From: Lutraria lutraria
Lineage: Eukaryota > Mollusca > Bivalvia > Venerida > Mactridae
Direction of reading: 5' to 3'
Assembly: GCA_964023205.1 (NCBI GenBank)
Contig: OZ026835.1
Coordinates: 11,552,414-11,616,413 of the forward strand
DNA: 64,000 nt
Shown here: piece after piece, positions 39,531-64,000 of the stretch
Layout: each line of letters opens with the position of its first letter
Numbering within the stretch: the stretch's first letter is position 1
Translations under genes and position numbers: made by a program
Notes under the pieces: model-generated
Told to the model about the DNA's origin: nothing
The model's database searches: none
What the model saw: the letters and a program-made list of their open reading frames with translations, nothing else

Positions 39531-40364
39531 TTTATCAGTTCGTGTGGACTCATTCTCAGTTTTAATTACATATTTAAACATAGATCAGTGTTATATATAT
39601 TTCTGCAGTTAACAGTGTGTTTTAGCTGTAATAATCTTTTTTATTATAAAACCATTCAGCGGAAGTATGTTCCTTCATATTACTGCGCGCTGGTCGCTTG
39701 GAGACGTGTACACATACCTGTCGTCTGTCAGTTTAGTCGTGGATTAAAGAAATAGTTCATTAAAACCACATACATAGACTAACCGTTTATGCATATCATT
39801 ATTGAAATCCTATATAAGCTAACAATAGGTCGAGATTTATCAAACTGATATATATATAATGACCTTGTTATACAATACTTTAACAAACTTAGAGGTTATT
39901 CGACTAAAAAATACAATAAATTGCATTGATCGAAATCAAGCTAAAGAATTAAGTGTTTTATAAACCAGGATAATTGATATGATATATCTTGTGTTTTTAT
40001 TTAATTTGTGTGACGTTGAATAATTGGAATATGTTATTCTACATAAATTCAATTTACAAATAGAACGTGCTATGTGTGGGTCTATATTAGCCTATAGATG
40101 TATATCATATATATACGTACGTTCAACATATACGTAATTTAATGTATATATATATATTTGTCCCTGGATATAGACTTGGCAGTACAATCCGTATATACAT
40201 TAATTTATTATCATAGGAATTTCAAACAGCATTTTAAGGTAGTTCGCGGTGTTGCTCGGCAAAAAAGAAAGTTTGTCGGAATGGCTTGAAATTTGTAGGA
40301 ACTATATATATACCTGAAGTAGCAGCGCTTACGAAAATATTGTTCTTTTTACAGTTTGACGTCG

Positions 40365-40377
40365 GTAACCTAGCAAC
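40365..40377. promoter_or_regulatory. Candidate RFX X-box, perfect consensus
   Basis: GTAACC-T-AGCAAC fits the metazoan X-box GTNRCC(N0-3)RGYAAC at every position. It lies 1.02 kb upstream of the dynein start, just before the LINE remnant. RFX factors drive ciliary genes through such imperfect palindromes, normally close to the transcription start. The distance and the possibility that the surrounding sequence is itself repetitive keep confidence low. Confidence 0.35.
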
Positions 40378-40399
40378 TAAACGACGTTAAAACGCCATC

Positions 40400-41917
40400 T
40401 AGTTTTCAAATGTAAAAAACATTTATCTAATCAGGCTACCAGGGCTATGTACAGTTTAATTAAAAACTCAAACCGTCTTAACCTTCCTTTAGATTTACAA
40501 ATTGAAATGTTCAATAAAACTATCAAACCAATACTTTTATATGGCTCTGAAATATGGGGATTTGGTAATATTGATATTATTGAACGCGTTCAGCTCAAAT
40601 TCCTGAAATTTATTCTTAAACTCAAAAAATCCACCCCAAACTATATGGTCTATGGCGAAACAGGATGCACACCACTCTCTTTAGATATAGATGAAAAAAC
40701 AATTACCTTTTGGTCCAAAATTTGCAACGTAAATCCTGGCACGCAACCGAATAAATTATCTGTTATTGTCTATAAAAATATGCTGAATATTGTAAAAACA
40801 CATCCGAATGAAACACTGAAAACGAAATTCCCTTGGTTTAATAATATTAAAGAAATACTAATAAAATGTGGTATGGTAAATATTTGGACTGAACATCAGT
40901 TTTTGAACTGCAAATGGCTAAAATTTTCAATTAGACAAAAATTGAAAGACCTTTTTCTTAATGAATGGTATTCTTCTTTGGAAAATTCAAGTAATGCTGC
41001 GTTCTACAAACTTTTTAAGTGCAAATTTGAAAAAGAATCTATTTTATCTTCACCCTTGTCATCTTTACAATACGCCATGATTCGATTTCGCACACGAAAT
41101 CATCACTTACCAATAGAGATTGGAAATTGGTCAAATATTCATTTAAATGAAAGAATCTGTAATACCTGCAATAAGTTAGGCGATGAATTTCACTTCCTAT
41201 TTGAATGTTCATTATTTGATTACAAACGTAAACAATTTTTGAAACCTTATTATTACAGACGACCTAATGTTATTAAAACAAATGAACTAATGAATACAAA
41301 AAATAAACAAGAATCAGTAAAACTATGCAAGTTCATTAAATACATATTATATCATTGATAACGCTATTTTATATCACTTAAGTTAACTTAATTCTACAAA
41401 TAATTATTTATGTGTGAGGCATGCTCTTTCTTTCGTTTCAAAAGAGCATGTTCCATACTTTGTTATTATTGGAAATAGAATGACTGTGATTCGTTTGACC
41501 TTTCTATGTAAAGGCCTGAAGATAATGGTACAGTCTTTAATTTCAAACTGACATAAAAAATTTGTATTTGTAGCAATATCCTTAAATTGAATTCAATATA
41601 TATTTGAAATTAGTGAAAATCTAAATCTTTGTTGTCGAAGAAGATAAAATCTAAACGATTTTATTTTTAATTCAAACGGCATATACACATTTTTTAAACG
41701 AAAATATATATGAATATGTATATGAAAATATTGACTATCTACATTTCCCTATTTTTTTCCATGATTGGAAAGACTTCATCCATCATTTTCATTTCTTTTC
41801 TTTTTGGTTGTTTGTTATGAAAACCATTGTATATGTAACAATATGATATCATGTTTGTTTCCTCATTTTGTCATGAAAGTGATATGAGTGTAATAAAGGA
41901 ATTTTGACTTTGACTTT
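40400..41917 (+). mobile_element. 5'-truncated non-LTR retrotransposon (LINE)
   Basis: Contains the C-terminal part of a reverse-transcriptase ORF (40447-41358) and about 560 bp of 3' UTR ending ATAAAGGAATTTTGACTTTG at about 41917. Short TTGACT-type repeats instead of poly(A) at the 3' end are known from several LINE clades. The frame is open upstream of the first ATG for some codons, so the 5' edge is a truncation point and not a start. The clade is not resolved. It stands 1.1 kb upstream of the dynein start, in the opposite orientation. Confidence 0.8.
40447..41358 (+). CDS. LINE ORF2 C-terminal fragment (303 codons, no disabling change seen)
   Basis: The protein lacks the reverse-transcriptase catalytic palm and covers the thumb and C-terminal region only. 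Recognisable blocks are LYGSEIWGF, LKFLKFILKLKKSTPN, MVYGETG, RFRTRNHHLPIEIG and a CCHC zinc-knuckle (Cys-X2-Cys-X7-His-X4-Cys in CNTCNKLGDEFHFLFEC). Similar C-termini occur in LINE proteins of many aquatic invertebrates. The absence of stops over 303 codons suggests a fairly recent insertion. It cannot support transposition by itself. Confidence 0.8.
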   Translation: MYSLIKNSNRLNLPLDLQIEMFNKTIKPILLYGSEIWGFGNIDIIERVQLKFLKFILKLKKSTPNYMVYGETGCTPLSLDIDEKTITFWSKICNVNPGTQPNKLSVIVYKNMLNIVKTHPNETLKTKFPWFNNIKEILIKCGMVNIWTEHQFLNCKWLKFSIRQKLKDLFLNEWYSSLENSSNAAFYKLFKCKFEKESILSSPLSSLQYAMIRFRTRNHHLPIEIGNWSNIHLNERICNTCNKLGDEFHFLFECSLFDYKRKQFLKPYYYRRPNVIKTNELMNTKNKQESVKLCKFIKYILYH

Positions 41918-42755
41918 GGCACCAGCTATGTGAACGACTCGTTATAATTACTTTCCCCCTTGTAACTTTGCTACAAATTGTCATAAATTGAAAATTCGAA
42001 CTTTGCGGATGAGCGAATGTTGTGGTCTACCGAGTGATCATCATCAATGCTTTGATTATCCATGACCGCCCGGCTTGTCGGAAATTAATCGACGTCAAAA
42101 CGTCATTATGGGGACGCTTTTTCGACGTGAAATGTTCAGATAAATTTCGCGCTTTATACTTGGTTTATTGCAAGCGCTTAATTGTTAATCTTATGTTTCC
42201 ATAATGTGATATTTGTAGACTTTTAACAATTCCAACAATTATAGTTAGGAAAGTAATATACTTTTTTACTTTTGTCGACCTAAAATCAGCACAAGTCTAT
42301 CGTCTTCTTTTAGGAAGTTGTAATGTACCTATGCAGTCATAAACATATTAACGTCAATATGTTTCCGTATTATTAAAACAACAATGTTTCTATGTTAACT
42401 CTATTGCTTATATTTTAAAGATTATAACATAACCTGATAATTATTTTTTTACAATCTATAATTAATATATAGTACCGGTATTGATTCGTTACATTCATTT
42501 TTCACACCACAATATAAGCTATGCTGTAAGTAATATGTATTTTACCGTAGTATATATTAATGATCGGTTGATATATAGAATATGACACGTTCAACCACAT
42601 ATAGTTAGCAGGGTACAAGTATCACGTGATATGCTGGCATGGTCCGTTAATGCCATGACGACAATTAATGTCAGTTTTATATGGTTGACATGTAAGCCTC
42701 TGATCGCTGTAATTTACGTGCGACATCAATTACCAAATCACTGGAAACATATTCT

Positions 42756-42770
42756 GGGGGGGGGGGGGGG
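42756..42770. repeat. Poly(G) run of 15
   Basis: Fifteen consecutive G residues in intergenic DNA. Such runs are prone to length errors in assembly. Confidence 0.85.
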
Positions 42771-42977
42771 ATCGCATTATGGAACTTTTACCTGTATCCG
42801 CCAGTGCATATACGTATAGGCTATTGTACGAATTGTATGTCATACATCGTCAGCTTAACTCAGAACAGATATATAGATAACAATGTTATCCCCCCATTTT
42901 AAAAAGACATTCTAATAACTATCTACAAAACAAAGTTTTGCGATGTTTTGACTGTCAACGAAATACCATGAGCAATA

Positions 42978-43735
42978 ATGCAAATATATGAGCGGCGTCA
43001 CGTACACAGGGCTCGGAAAATAGGTCCACTGTTGTTCCTAATCTCCATCAATGACTTTCTCGAGGGTCCACTGTCACGAGTCCGCCTTTTCGTTGACGAT
43101 TGCATTCTCTATCGGCAGATAAAATCCAACCATGACCAAGAAGATCTGGAAACACTAGCCAGGTTAGAATCTACATGGGGTATGGTATTTCCACCCTAAA
43201 AATACAATGTGTTTCATGTAACGAGGGCAAGATCTCACATCCACACTAGATATATATTGAAAGGAGTACAGCTATCCAGCGAGGAAACTTCAAAGTATAC
43301 ACAAAAGGCAAACAACATATATGCTTAGATTTTTACGGCAAAACTACGAAATACCCCCAGAGAAACTAAGACCAGCGCCTACATCTCACTAGTTCGCTTA
43401 ATTTAGAGTATTGCTTATAAGTCACACTCATGGTATTAGCCTCAGGCGTGTCTAACACTACTTCTACAGACAGTTAAAAATATATAGTTTCTTTTTATAC
43501 AGAATACCAACGCCAATCGTTGAGGACCACTACGTTTGGCATCATTTAAGAGTGGGCTCTCCAACCTAACCTACCCGGAAGTACAAAAAGTAAAACAACA
43601 ATTTTAATCACCTTAGTTACAAACTAGCATCCACATGAGGGACATGAGCTATGACGGCGGAGTATTAATTGTGCCCTGGTGCCGCCTAGGACGTCGAATT
43701 GGTCTTGTACGTCCTGATGGATGTAACAAGTAATT
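42978..43735 (+). pseudogene. Decayed reverse-transcriptase remnant (non-LTR retrotransposon), plus strand
   Basis: The first 73 codons read GPLLFLISINDF and VRLFVDDCILYR. These match the palm of CR1/Jockey-type reverse transcriptases, where the catalytic motif is normally ADD and here is VDD. After a stop at 43197 the similarity continues in shifting frames (HVTRAR, YILKGVQLSSEETSKYT, FLRQNYEIPPE, TSAYISLVRL). Several frameshifts and stops make it non-functional. The right edge is approximate. Confidence 0.7.
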
Positions 43736-43849
43736 GGTTTTCATTTCTTCTTTTCAAGGATTAGTTCTGGTCGAAAGTAAGTACCTGCTTTTAACACGCC
43801 AATTTAATATAACTCACCTAACCATGTATTAATTCTAAACAGTACAAGT

Positions 43850-44990
43850 TCAGGGGAAGCAACTGTTGTTTTCCAACTCTGTACTGTGTATTTGTGAAGT
43901 ACAATTAGTCTCCCTTTGACAAGTTTCGCCTTTTCGAACCTGTTCACTTGCGTAGTATACTCCTCAACACACCATGTACAACATGATGTAGACGGGTAAA
44001 ATTTACAATGGTAGAGTGCGAGTGTATCTATAAATCGTAGTCGCCAACTTTACACTGTATTTATTTACACTGTACATCTAGCGCCCTGAACGCTGGGAGC
44101 GGCTGGATGGCTGCCGATTTGAAGGCTTCCTGGCTCGGGGCAGTCACAACTGTGGTTGATGATAGCATTTTCCAAAACGCGCAGCCCTCGGGAAGAACGA
44201 GTGTTGGTAAATGTTATTATTGCACAGTGTTTAGATGAATTAAGACTATTGCTTCCACTGGTGGAATGGACTGAATCTGGCTGAATCTGGTATAGTCGTA
44301 CGTATGTGGCGGGAAATGCAACAAGGCCAGGACATCTAGATCTGTAGAATAGGACCAGATCAAAACGTTGAAGACATCTACGATGTTGAAGAGCTTGACT
44401 GTCATTTAAGAGGTGAAATAATGGATGATACGCTGTATAGGGTGGTATGGACTGAATGGCTTGTTGGGAACAAATCAGGCAGCATTACGTTGTGTATGTT
44501 CAATTCAGTGTGCTATCTCAGTGTTTTGTCTGTTGAGGATTTCACAACGGCGATGAGTACTCTTCAGTCTGACCAGTGTTTGATAGGTCGATCCTTTCTT
44601 TGACTGCTTGGGGGCACTAATTAAGATCGCATTTGATGAATCCCAAAGTTTGTGAAGCTTTAACTTGTCTGTGGTATTGTCAATGTACGTGCGTGATCAC
44701 TCAGCCATATATGCCCAATATAGGCATATGATGGTCAACAGATTCAGGAATTTCATCACTCACTGAATAATTGTAACGTTTTTTTAGAGTTAGAGATGTT
44801 CATTTCTAACATTCAACGCAATCTGCCATGCTTTGCTCCATTCTCTAAGTTTATCAAGATCTTAGCTTGCCGCAGTTTCTGCTGATCAGTTGGTGATATT
44901 ACAACACGATGGATAACACAATCGTCAGTAAAAAGCCGGACTATTCGGATGAGATGTTGACAGTTAGTTCCTTTTGAGAAAAATAATTGG
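43850..44990 (-). pseudogene. Decayed reverse-transcriptase remnant (non-LTR retrotransposon), minus strand
   Basis: On the minus strand, VRLFTDDCVIHRV at about 44930 is a palm motif. It is followed after a frameshift by DLDKLREWSKAWQIALNV, then by NTTDKLKL, LISAPKQ, TYQTLVR, TQRNAA, NKPFSPYHPIQRI, and near 44180-44100 by YQHSFFPRAARFW and TAPSQEAFKSA. This is the usual order of the reverse-transcriptase C-terminal half in CR1/Jockey-type elements. A 3' UTR may extend to about 43850. It faces the plus-strand remnant tail to tail. Confidence 0.72.
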
Positions 44991-46715
44991 AATTATATTT
45001 AGCCCATGCAGTAGCTTTTTTCACGACATAAGTCGTGGGACATTTAATGACTTTTCCAGCTTTAATGGTGGATGCTATTCAAGGTTTATATCTTGGCAAT
45101 ACTAGTTAGTTCTACCAACATTCCGTAAACTAACAAGACAGCTTCCCTGTATACAAGCTATATTTTCTGATATCTATTGGGATTCGAAACCACACTGAGT
45201 GTTCAGTGAATGGGTAACGACAATAGGTCAGATACCATTACCACCCGACCATGTACATGTAGACTCTCAGAAAAATCTTCAAAATTGTCTCCAATGGTAC
45301 ATGTCATTCTCAATATCTTAACGAATATGATCCTCTACTACCTTCCTAGAAAAATGCAAATGCAAGCAACACATGCGATGAAATTCCTTAGTAGTAGTGG
45401 TTCTGTTGGAGGTAGTCATACCTAATGAATCAGCATACATTTAAGTACGTACCGATCTCTGTTTATCAACAAATGACCACCAACAGTACATACTACTTTA
45501 TGCATTTTATAGTTATGTAACATACCCAACTTTCGCGGACATGCTGATTTGGAAAATCGATAAAAAAAATTACATTAAACAAAGAAGGGGATTTTCACTT
45601 CAATCGTCATAATTTTAATTCTATTTAAATTACGAAATTGTACTCATCACAAAAGTTTTATTAATCTTTTATCTTTCTAATGGTGTATTTTTATTATTTT
45701 AAAGTAATGCTTTCTTAATTCGACCCTTTTGCGTTTGAAAAGACCGTGACCTATATCCCTCTATATCCAATGTAAAATGCGTAAAATTGGTAGATTTTCA
45801 ATGACAATTTGATGTTAACAGCATCATAACTTTTTTGGGGGACATGTGATCAAATTTGTACTCAATGCATTTCTTTTGAAAATTTAATTTCTTTCACTAT
45901 GTAAAATATGAAAACAATCAAATAATATCTTCTTCGACCCTTTTGATGATTTTTGAAGCTACCCCTCGTCAATCGATCGGCAAATCTTGGATATTTACGT
46001 AGGTTTACGGAAACAACGAGTATTTGGCGATGATCATATCGTTGTTTTATACAGGGTAATAAAAATTGGACGCGTTGAATCGAGTTTTAGGATAATTATT
46101 GATTCAGCACATACCACACAGCACCTATATACCACCACAGCAAAATATTCAGCATTTTCACTTGCCATCTAATTAAGTCTCCATATTTTAACGTTATTGA
46201 TATCTGTTCGACAAGTTAGACAGGCGCGTTCACAAACAAGCGTTGCAATCACAGAACCTACCAGAGGCCCTGGTACATAAATGGAGGAATATTTCATAGA
46301 AGTTTGCATATAGAACTATCTAATGTCTATGAGACAGAGATGCGTGATGATTATTCGTGCTTAAGGAGGTAGCATTGTCATTAATGATTATTTTCTGAGA
46401 TAAGAGCAGTGATGAAATGGTCGTTTCATATCGCTATGATATTTTGTTCTGATTTGTTTGTGACTTTTTCATTTACAGTCATGTTTTAGTACAGTTAGAT
46501 TTTGTGCTTTTTCTCTATAGTGAAATTTACAGACAACGTGTATGAAGTGTTTATTCATCTAGATTTTCAATTTGAACGGTTCCCTAATTATCCGAATACG
46601 TAAAAAACGCATATATGTACGTGTTGCGTTAGAAATGTCTCTCAGTGTGTATATAATTATAGTGTCTTTGGTCATATCTACAAAATTGATATAATATCTA
46701 CAACAGTTGGACTCA

Positions 46716-46825
46716 TGGTCCGGAATGTACTTATATATATCATTAATTAGTTCTTCGACTATTTAATCAGAAACAATGTATCTTTAGTCGAAGAACTAAT
46801 ATATAATTGCATGCATTCCGGGCCA
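46716..46825. repeat. Palindromic element, about 46-bp arms
   Basis: The left arm TGGTCCGGAATGTACTTATA and onward, ending ATTAGTTCTTCGACTA, is mirrored by AGTCGAAGAACTAATATATA and onward, ending CATTCCGGGCCA. The loop is about 24 bp. The inner 16 bp of the arms are perfect and the outer part is diverged. It is probably a foldback/MITE-type repeat, about 400 bp upstream of the GFUS promoter. Confidence 0.75.
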
Positions 46826-47111
46826 TTTGTACCTCGTTGTTTGGTTATATATATCTGTGTTATATCAAGATACATCATTCAATGTCTCTGAATGAAATTT
46901 ACTAGTATAAATAAGATCTAGAGAAATATAAACGAAAAAAATCATTGAGATAGCAAACGAATCAGATTTCATTTTGCGTATCATATGTACTCTAAGAAAT
47001 TCGCATATATAGGTATACACGTGTACGCAAATGTCATCTACCTTGGTGACGTGTATGCCAGTGTAAGATAGAGCGAGTGCTCGCCGTGATTTCGAAACGT
47101 GTCCGGCTAAA

Positions 47112-47150
47112 GTCACGTGACAACGCCAATTCCGTACCAGAGTATATATA
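47112..47150 (+). promoter_or_regulatory. Core promoter of GFUS: E-box, CCAAT and TATA
   Basis: GTCACGTGAC at 47112-47121 is a perfect palindrome with a CACGTG E-box at its centre, of the type bound by USF/MYC/MITF-class bHLH-ZIP proteins. CCAAT follows at 47126-47130, and AGTATATATA at 47141-47150 is a good TATA box. The order and close spacing suggest a transcription start about 25-30 bp downstream, near 47172-47178. The coding exons downstream on the same strand are GFUS. Confidence 0.65.
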
Positions 47151-47173
47151 CACTCGTAAACGTTCTCTTTACA

Positions 47174-47223
47174 AGTGTTTTTCTGTCGATTCTTGCTTTT
47201 AGAAAGACTTCAATTTGGAAAAG
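47174..47223 (+). other. GFUS: Putative GFUS 5' UTR exon
   Basis: The left edge is estimated from the TATA box. The right edge is a donor, GGAAAAG|GTTTGTC, at 47223/47224. It would splice to the acceptor TTTCAG at 48067-48072, 9 nt before the ATG. The intron of about 850 bp is inferred and not proven. Confidence 0.5.
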
Positions 47224-47991
47224 GTTTGTCTATTTTTATTCGAATTAGATCTATATGCAACCTTTTTCGTAATGGTTAATCATATTCATGTACATGTATT
47301 ATCAACGCTTCAATTTGACGAGTTTTGTTGACAATCTAAACTGAAAGTAGCACTTGTTTCAATTAGCCATTCATCTGTGTGGGATAAAAATAAAATATGT
47401 GAGTTCGTATTATGACGTTTTAGTAAGTTGATTCCTAACACAGAGAACATTTTAATTGTTTAACGGTGAAAGTGAAGTATGTTATGTCATTGAATGTCCA
47501 AGTTTTATAACATGTCATACAATTTCGCGACGTTAAGAACTTGACCCTAATATGATTTTCGAGCATTATAGGGTTGAAACAGATCAGCGTGTACATGTTT
47601 GAAGTCATTTACATTCTACATTATTGTATACACTGAATCTTTTCTAGTGCTTTGTATTTTTTTTTCATTATTGCAAAAATGGAATTATAAATTAATGATT
47701 GACTATATACATGTACAGCATTGTATTTAGGCTTTAAAAGTCATTTATGTTGATAAACTAGCTGTATGATACCTCTTACACTTATAATAGAAGTTATTCA
47801 TAATGGTAAATGCTATAATTGCTGTTATATTTTTTTCTCCTTGTGGAAATGATATATATTTTAATGATTCAGTGCCTACATTGGATTGAGCATAACTAGG
47901 GAAACAATTTGAAATGTAGTGACAATGTACATGTTTTTACTATTTTACTAATGCAATAAATGAATGATCCTAATATTTGTTTAGCTTATAG

Positions 47992-62139
<14,148 letters not shown>

Positions 62140-62615
62140 GTAAGTGTTTATCCATGGATTACTACTGTTATATTTGTGAATAAATATATTCTTACTTTAT
62201 TGTAATGTAGGTATGAGATTGTCTTAACCAGGTAGAAGAGTTTCCAATGACACAATATTTATCAATATATATATATATATGTTAATGATACTCAATTATT
62301 ACATCATTTATGTTGTTATTAGTTTGTCAGATGTCTGTAGCACCTGTCATAATAAGTATTTTCAAATCAGCTAATGTATAGAGACATCAATAATGACTCG
62401 TCGTCTTAGACTGGTTTCAGAAAAAAATTAAGCATCTCTTGTAAACATGGTATCACTGATATTTTTATCAGATACAATTTTACATGCATGTGCTTTATTA
62501 ATTTTGTGTTTAGTTTAGATTCACATGTTTAAACAGTAAAATATTTACTTTAGCATTGTTTGTGGGAAATGTTTTTTTTATCACCCTGTAAAATGTATAC
62601 TTAGCAAAATAAGTA

Positions 62616-63560
62616 CAGTCAATCTTGTATTAAGCGACTGCCCAAGGGAAACACCAAAAGTGGTCTCTTAACACAACGGTCTCTTAATACAAAAACCTGA
62701 AGTTTCGGATAGGTGAACTATACCTAAAGTCCCAGCCTTGTTTCATTTCAAATCGAAAATCGTGTCTGTCTTATACATGGTGCAAAGATCAGTCCATTTT
62801 TTCGTGACAAAAAATACAGACAAATTAAATCTATTTTTTTACCGGAGAAGAAATTTGTCAAACGTGAAACTAGGGAAATAAATCGTTTATCATAGTGATG
62901 GTCTAAAAACCCGTACGATTCCGTACTTTTCATGGATTTCTTTGTCGAAAACGTCTGTAGTGGACGTGAGTTTGAAAATCAACAAGAAATGTTGCTGATC
63001 GTTACGTTAATTACGATACCATCATGATGTTGAGAAGTATGAATACTTGGGTTGAGAAATTAGTTGGTGTTTTGATAGAAAAGTCATTATCACGCTTTCG
63101 TAAAACTTACGTAACGCAAAGTTACTGTAAACAAAAAATGGCGCGGTTTTCTTCAATGTCTTTCGTCATTTATTTTGTTAAAAACTATTTTTTTACATTC
63201 ATAACAATAATTTCCCAAGGATTTCCAATGATACAACATGTATTTTACCTAAGTCCTACACTCTAGTGCTCTATGCATACACAAGTGATTACGGTGTTTT
63301 TCACACGTTCGTCAGGTGTTAATTATGTCCGTGTTTACAATTCACAATCTATGGGAATTAACTGTTTGACGTGTCAAATGGTCGCTTAATGAAAAGATCT
63401 GGCGGATTTTGTCGACATATTGGCGGTCGCTGGTCGCGTTGAGCAAAGGTCGCTTAATACATTAAAAACATAGTGCAAAAACGCTCGGGGGGGGGTTTTG
63501 AATTGGTCGCTTAAGAAAAAGGTCGCTTAGTACACGTGGTCGCATGAGCAAGATTTACTG
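62616..63560. mobile_element. Tigger/pogo-like nonautonomous element, 945 bp
   Basis: TA at 62614-62615 and 63561-63562 flank CAGTCAATCTTGTATTAAGC on the left and, reverse complemented, CAGTAAATCTTGCTCATGCG on the right. Near both ends, motifs of the form GGTCGCTTAATAC and GGTCTCTTAATAC recur. A G9 run is at 63487-63495. No transposase is encoded. Confidence 0.8.
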
Positions 63561-63679
63561 TATAGCAACAAAGTTGAATGTCCCTCAAAACAAATGTGTT
63601 AAGTCATACAGGCCCACACTCAGTTTTAATGAGTCCTCAAATTAATGTGAATGTCAGCATTATGGTTACATCAAGCTGA

Positions 63680-64000
63680 TGCCATGAACAGCTGTGCACA
63701 GGAAGATCACAAACCATCCCGAACAGGCTCCATAATGCTTTCCTGTGCGCTAGAAAGCCATACTTTAGTGTTGTCTTGTCCCCTCAGCATGAACTTAATG
63801 GACAGAACTGGGCTATTTTACATGGCTGCTGGACTCAATATCGATGTGAAAATGTGGAATTTCTTGGACGAAATCCATTTTTTTTGCATGGATTTTGCAG
63901 ACAGTCATATCCAAGTGTGGCATCTGATGGGTGAACATTATCACCTGGCGAATGTGCTCCATGAAGACATTTACAGTGGTGGACGTGTAATGGTTTTGGG
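63680..64000 (+). pseudogene. Decayed Tc1/mariner transposase fragment (runs off window)
   Basis: In one frame, TGRSQTIPNRLHNAFLCARK and onward to LSPQHELNGQNWA matches the linker between the DNA-binding and catalytic domains of Tc1-type transposases (TVRNRLxxxGLxARRPY pattern). After a frameshift near 63820 another frame gives VKMWNFLDEIHFF and YSGGRVMVLG. This corresponds to the FSDE segment bearing an acidic catalytic residue and to the GGGSVMVWG motif. At least one frameshift disables it. The rest lies to the right. Confidence 0.7.

Larger units (their letters stand above)
39531..47111. other. Intergenic region between the divergent dynein and GFUS genes
   Basis: Holds, in order, the candidate X-box (40365), the LINE (40400-41917), a poly(G) run, two opposed reverse-transcriptase remnants (42978-43735 and 43850-44990) and a palindrome (46716-46825). 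Between 45000 and 46700 I recognise nothing: ORFs are short and show no family resemblance. No host gene was found here. Confidence 0.7.
62140..64000 (+). other. GFUS intron after coding exon 4 (runs off window)
   Basis: Contains a 945-bp Tigger-like element (62616-63560) and the start of a decayed Tc1/mariner transposase (63680-64000). The fifth coding exon was not found, so it lies beyond 64000. Confidence 0.7.

Noticed and set aside
42631..42819. 62-codon open frame with a poly-glycine stretch
   Set aside because: The glycines are the reading of a poly(G) run; no other coding feature is present.
44421..44603. 60-codon plus-strand open frame
   Set aside because: The recognisable reverse-transcriptase remnant here is on the minus strand; this frame is its shadow.

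Overview
The window is AT-rich, intron-rich animal DNA. Two genes with conserved proteins, small exons, large introns and many decayed transposons suggest an invertebrate metazoan; a lophotrochozoan such as a mollusc is my best guess, but the species is not shown by the sequence.

Layout. (1) Positions 1707-39346, minus strand: the first 40 coding exons (2,219 codons) of an axonemal outer-arm dynein heavy chain of the DNAH5/DNAH8 group. They run from the initiator Met at 39346 through the N-terminal tail, the linker and the AAA1 motor module, and the gene leaves the window at the left edge. Every junction is GT-AG and keeps the frame. (2) 39347-47150: intergenic DNA separating two divergently transcribed genes. 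It holds a possible RFX X-box, a 5'-truncated LINE with a 303-codon ORF, two decayed reverse-transcriptase remnants facing each other, and a palindrome. (3) 47112 to the right edge, plus strand: the promoter, a 5' UTR exon and the first four coding exons (151 codons) of GDP-L-fucose synthase (GFUS/TSTA3). The remaining exons lie beyond the window.

The dynein powers motile cilia; GFUS makes GDP-fucose for glycosylation. Nothing links them functionally; they are only neighbours.

Most unusual observation: several minisatellites in the dynein gene have copied its own splice sites. A 39-bp unit repeated ten times carries the 3' splice site and first 13 bases of the AAA1 Walker-A exon. A 33-bp unit repeated four times carries the end and 5' splice site of exon 5. 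A decayed three-copy array carries the 3' splice site and start of exon 12. A 15-bp eight-copy array abuts the 5' splice site of exon 13. In the first two the period is a multiple of three and the copies nearest the exon are open in the dynein frame, so alternative site choice could add 13-residue or 11-residue blocks without a frameshift. The GFUS introns differ: they are filled with nonautonomous DNA transposons (Tigger/pogo-like, PIF/Harbinger-like, TTAA-specific, and a 3.7-kb terminal-inverted-repeat element), one of which contains a 27-bp minisatellite.
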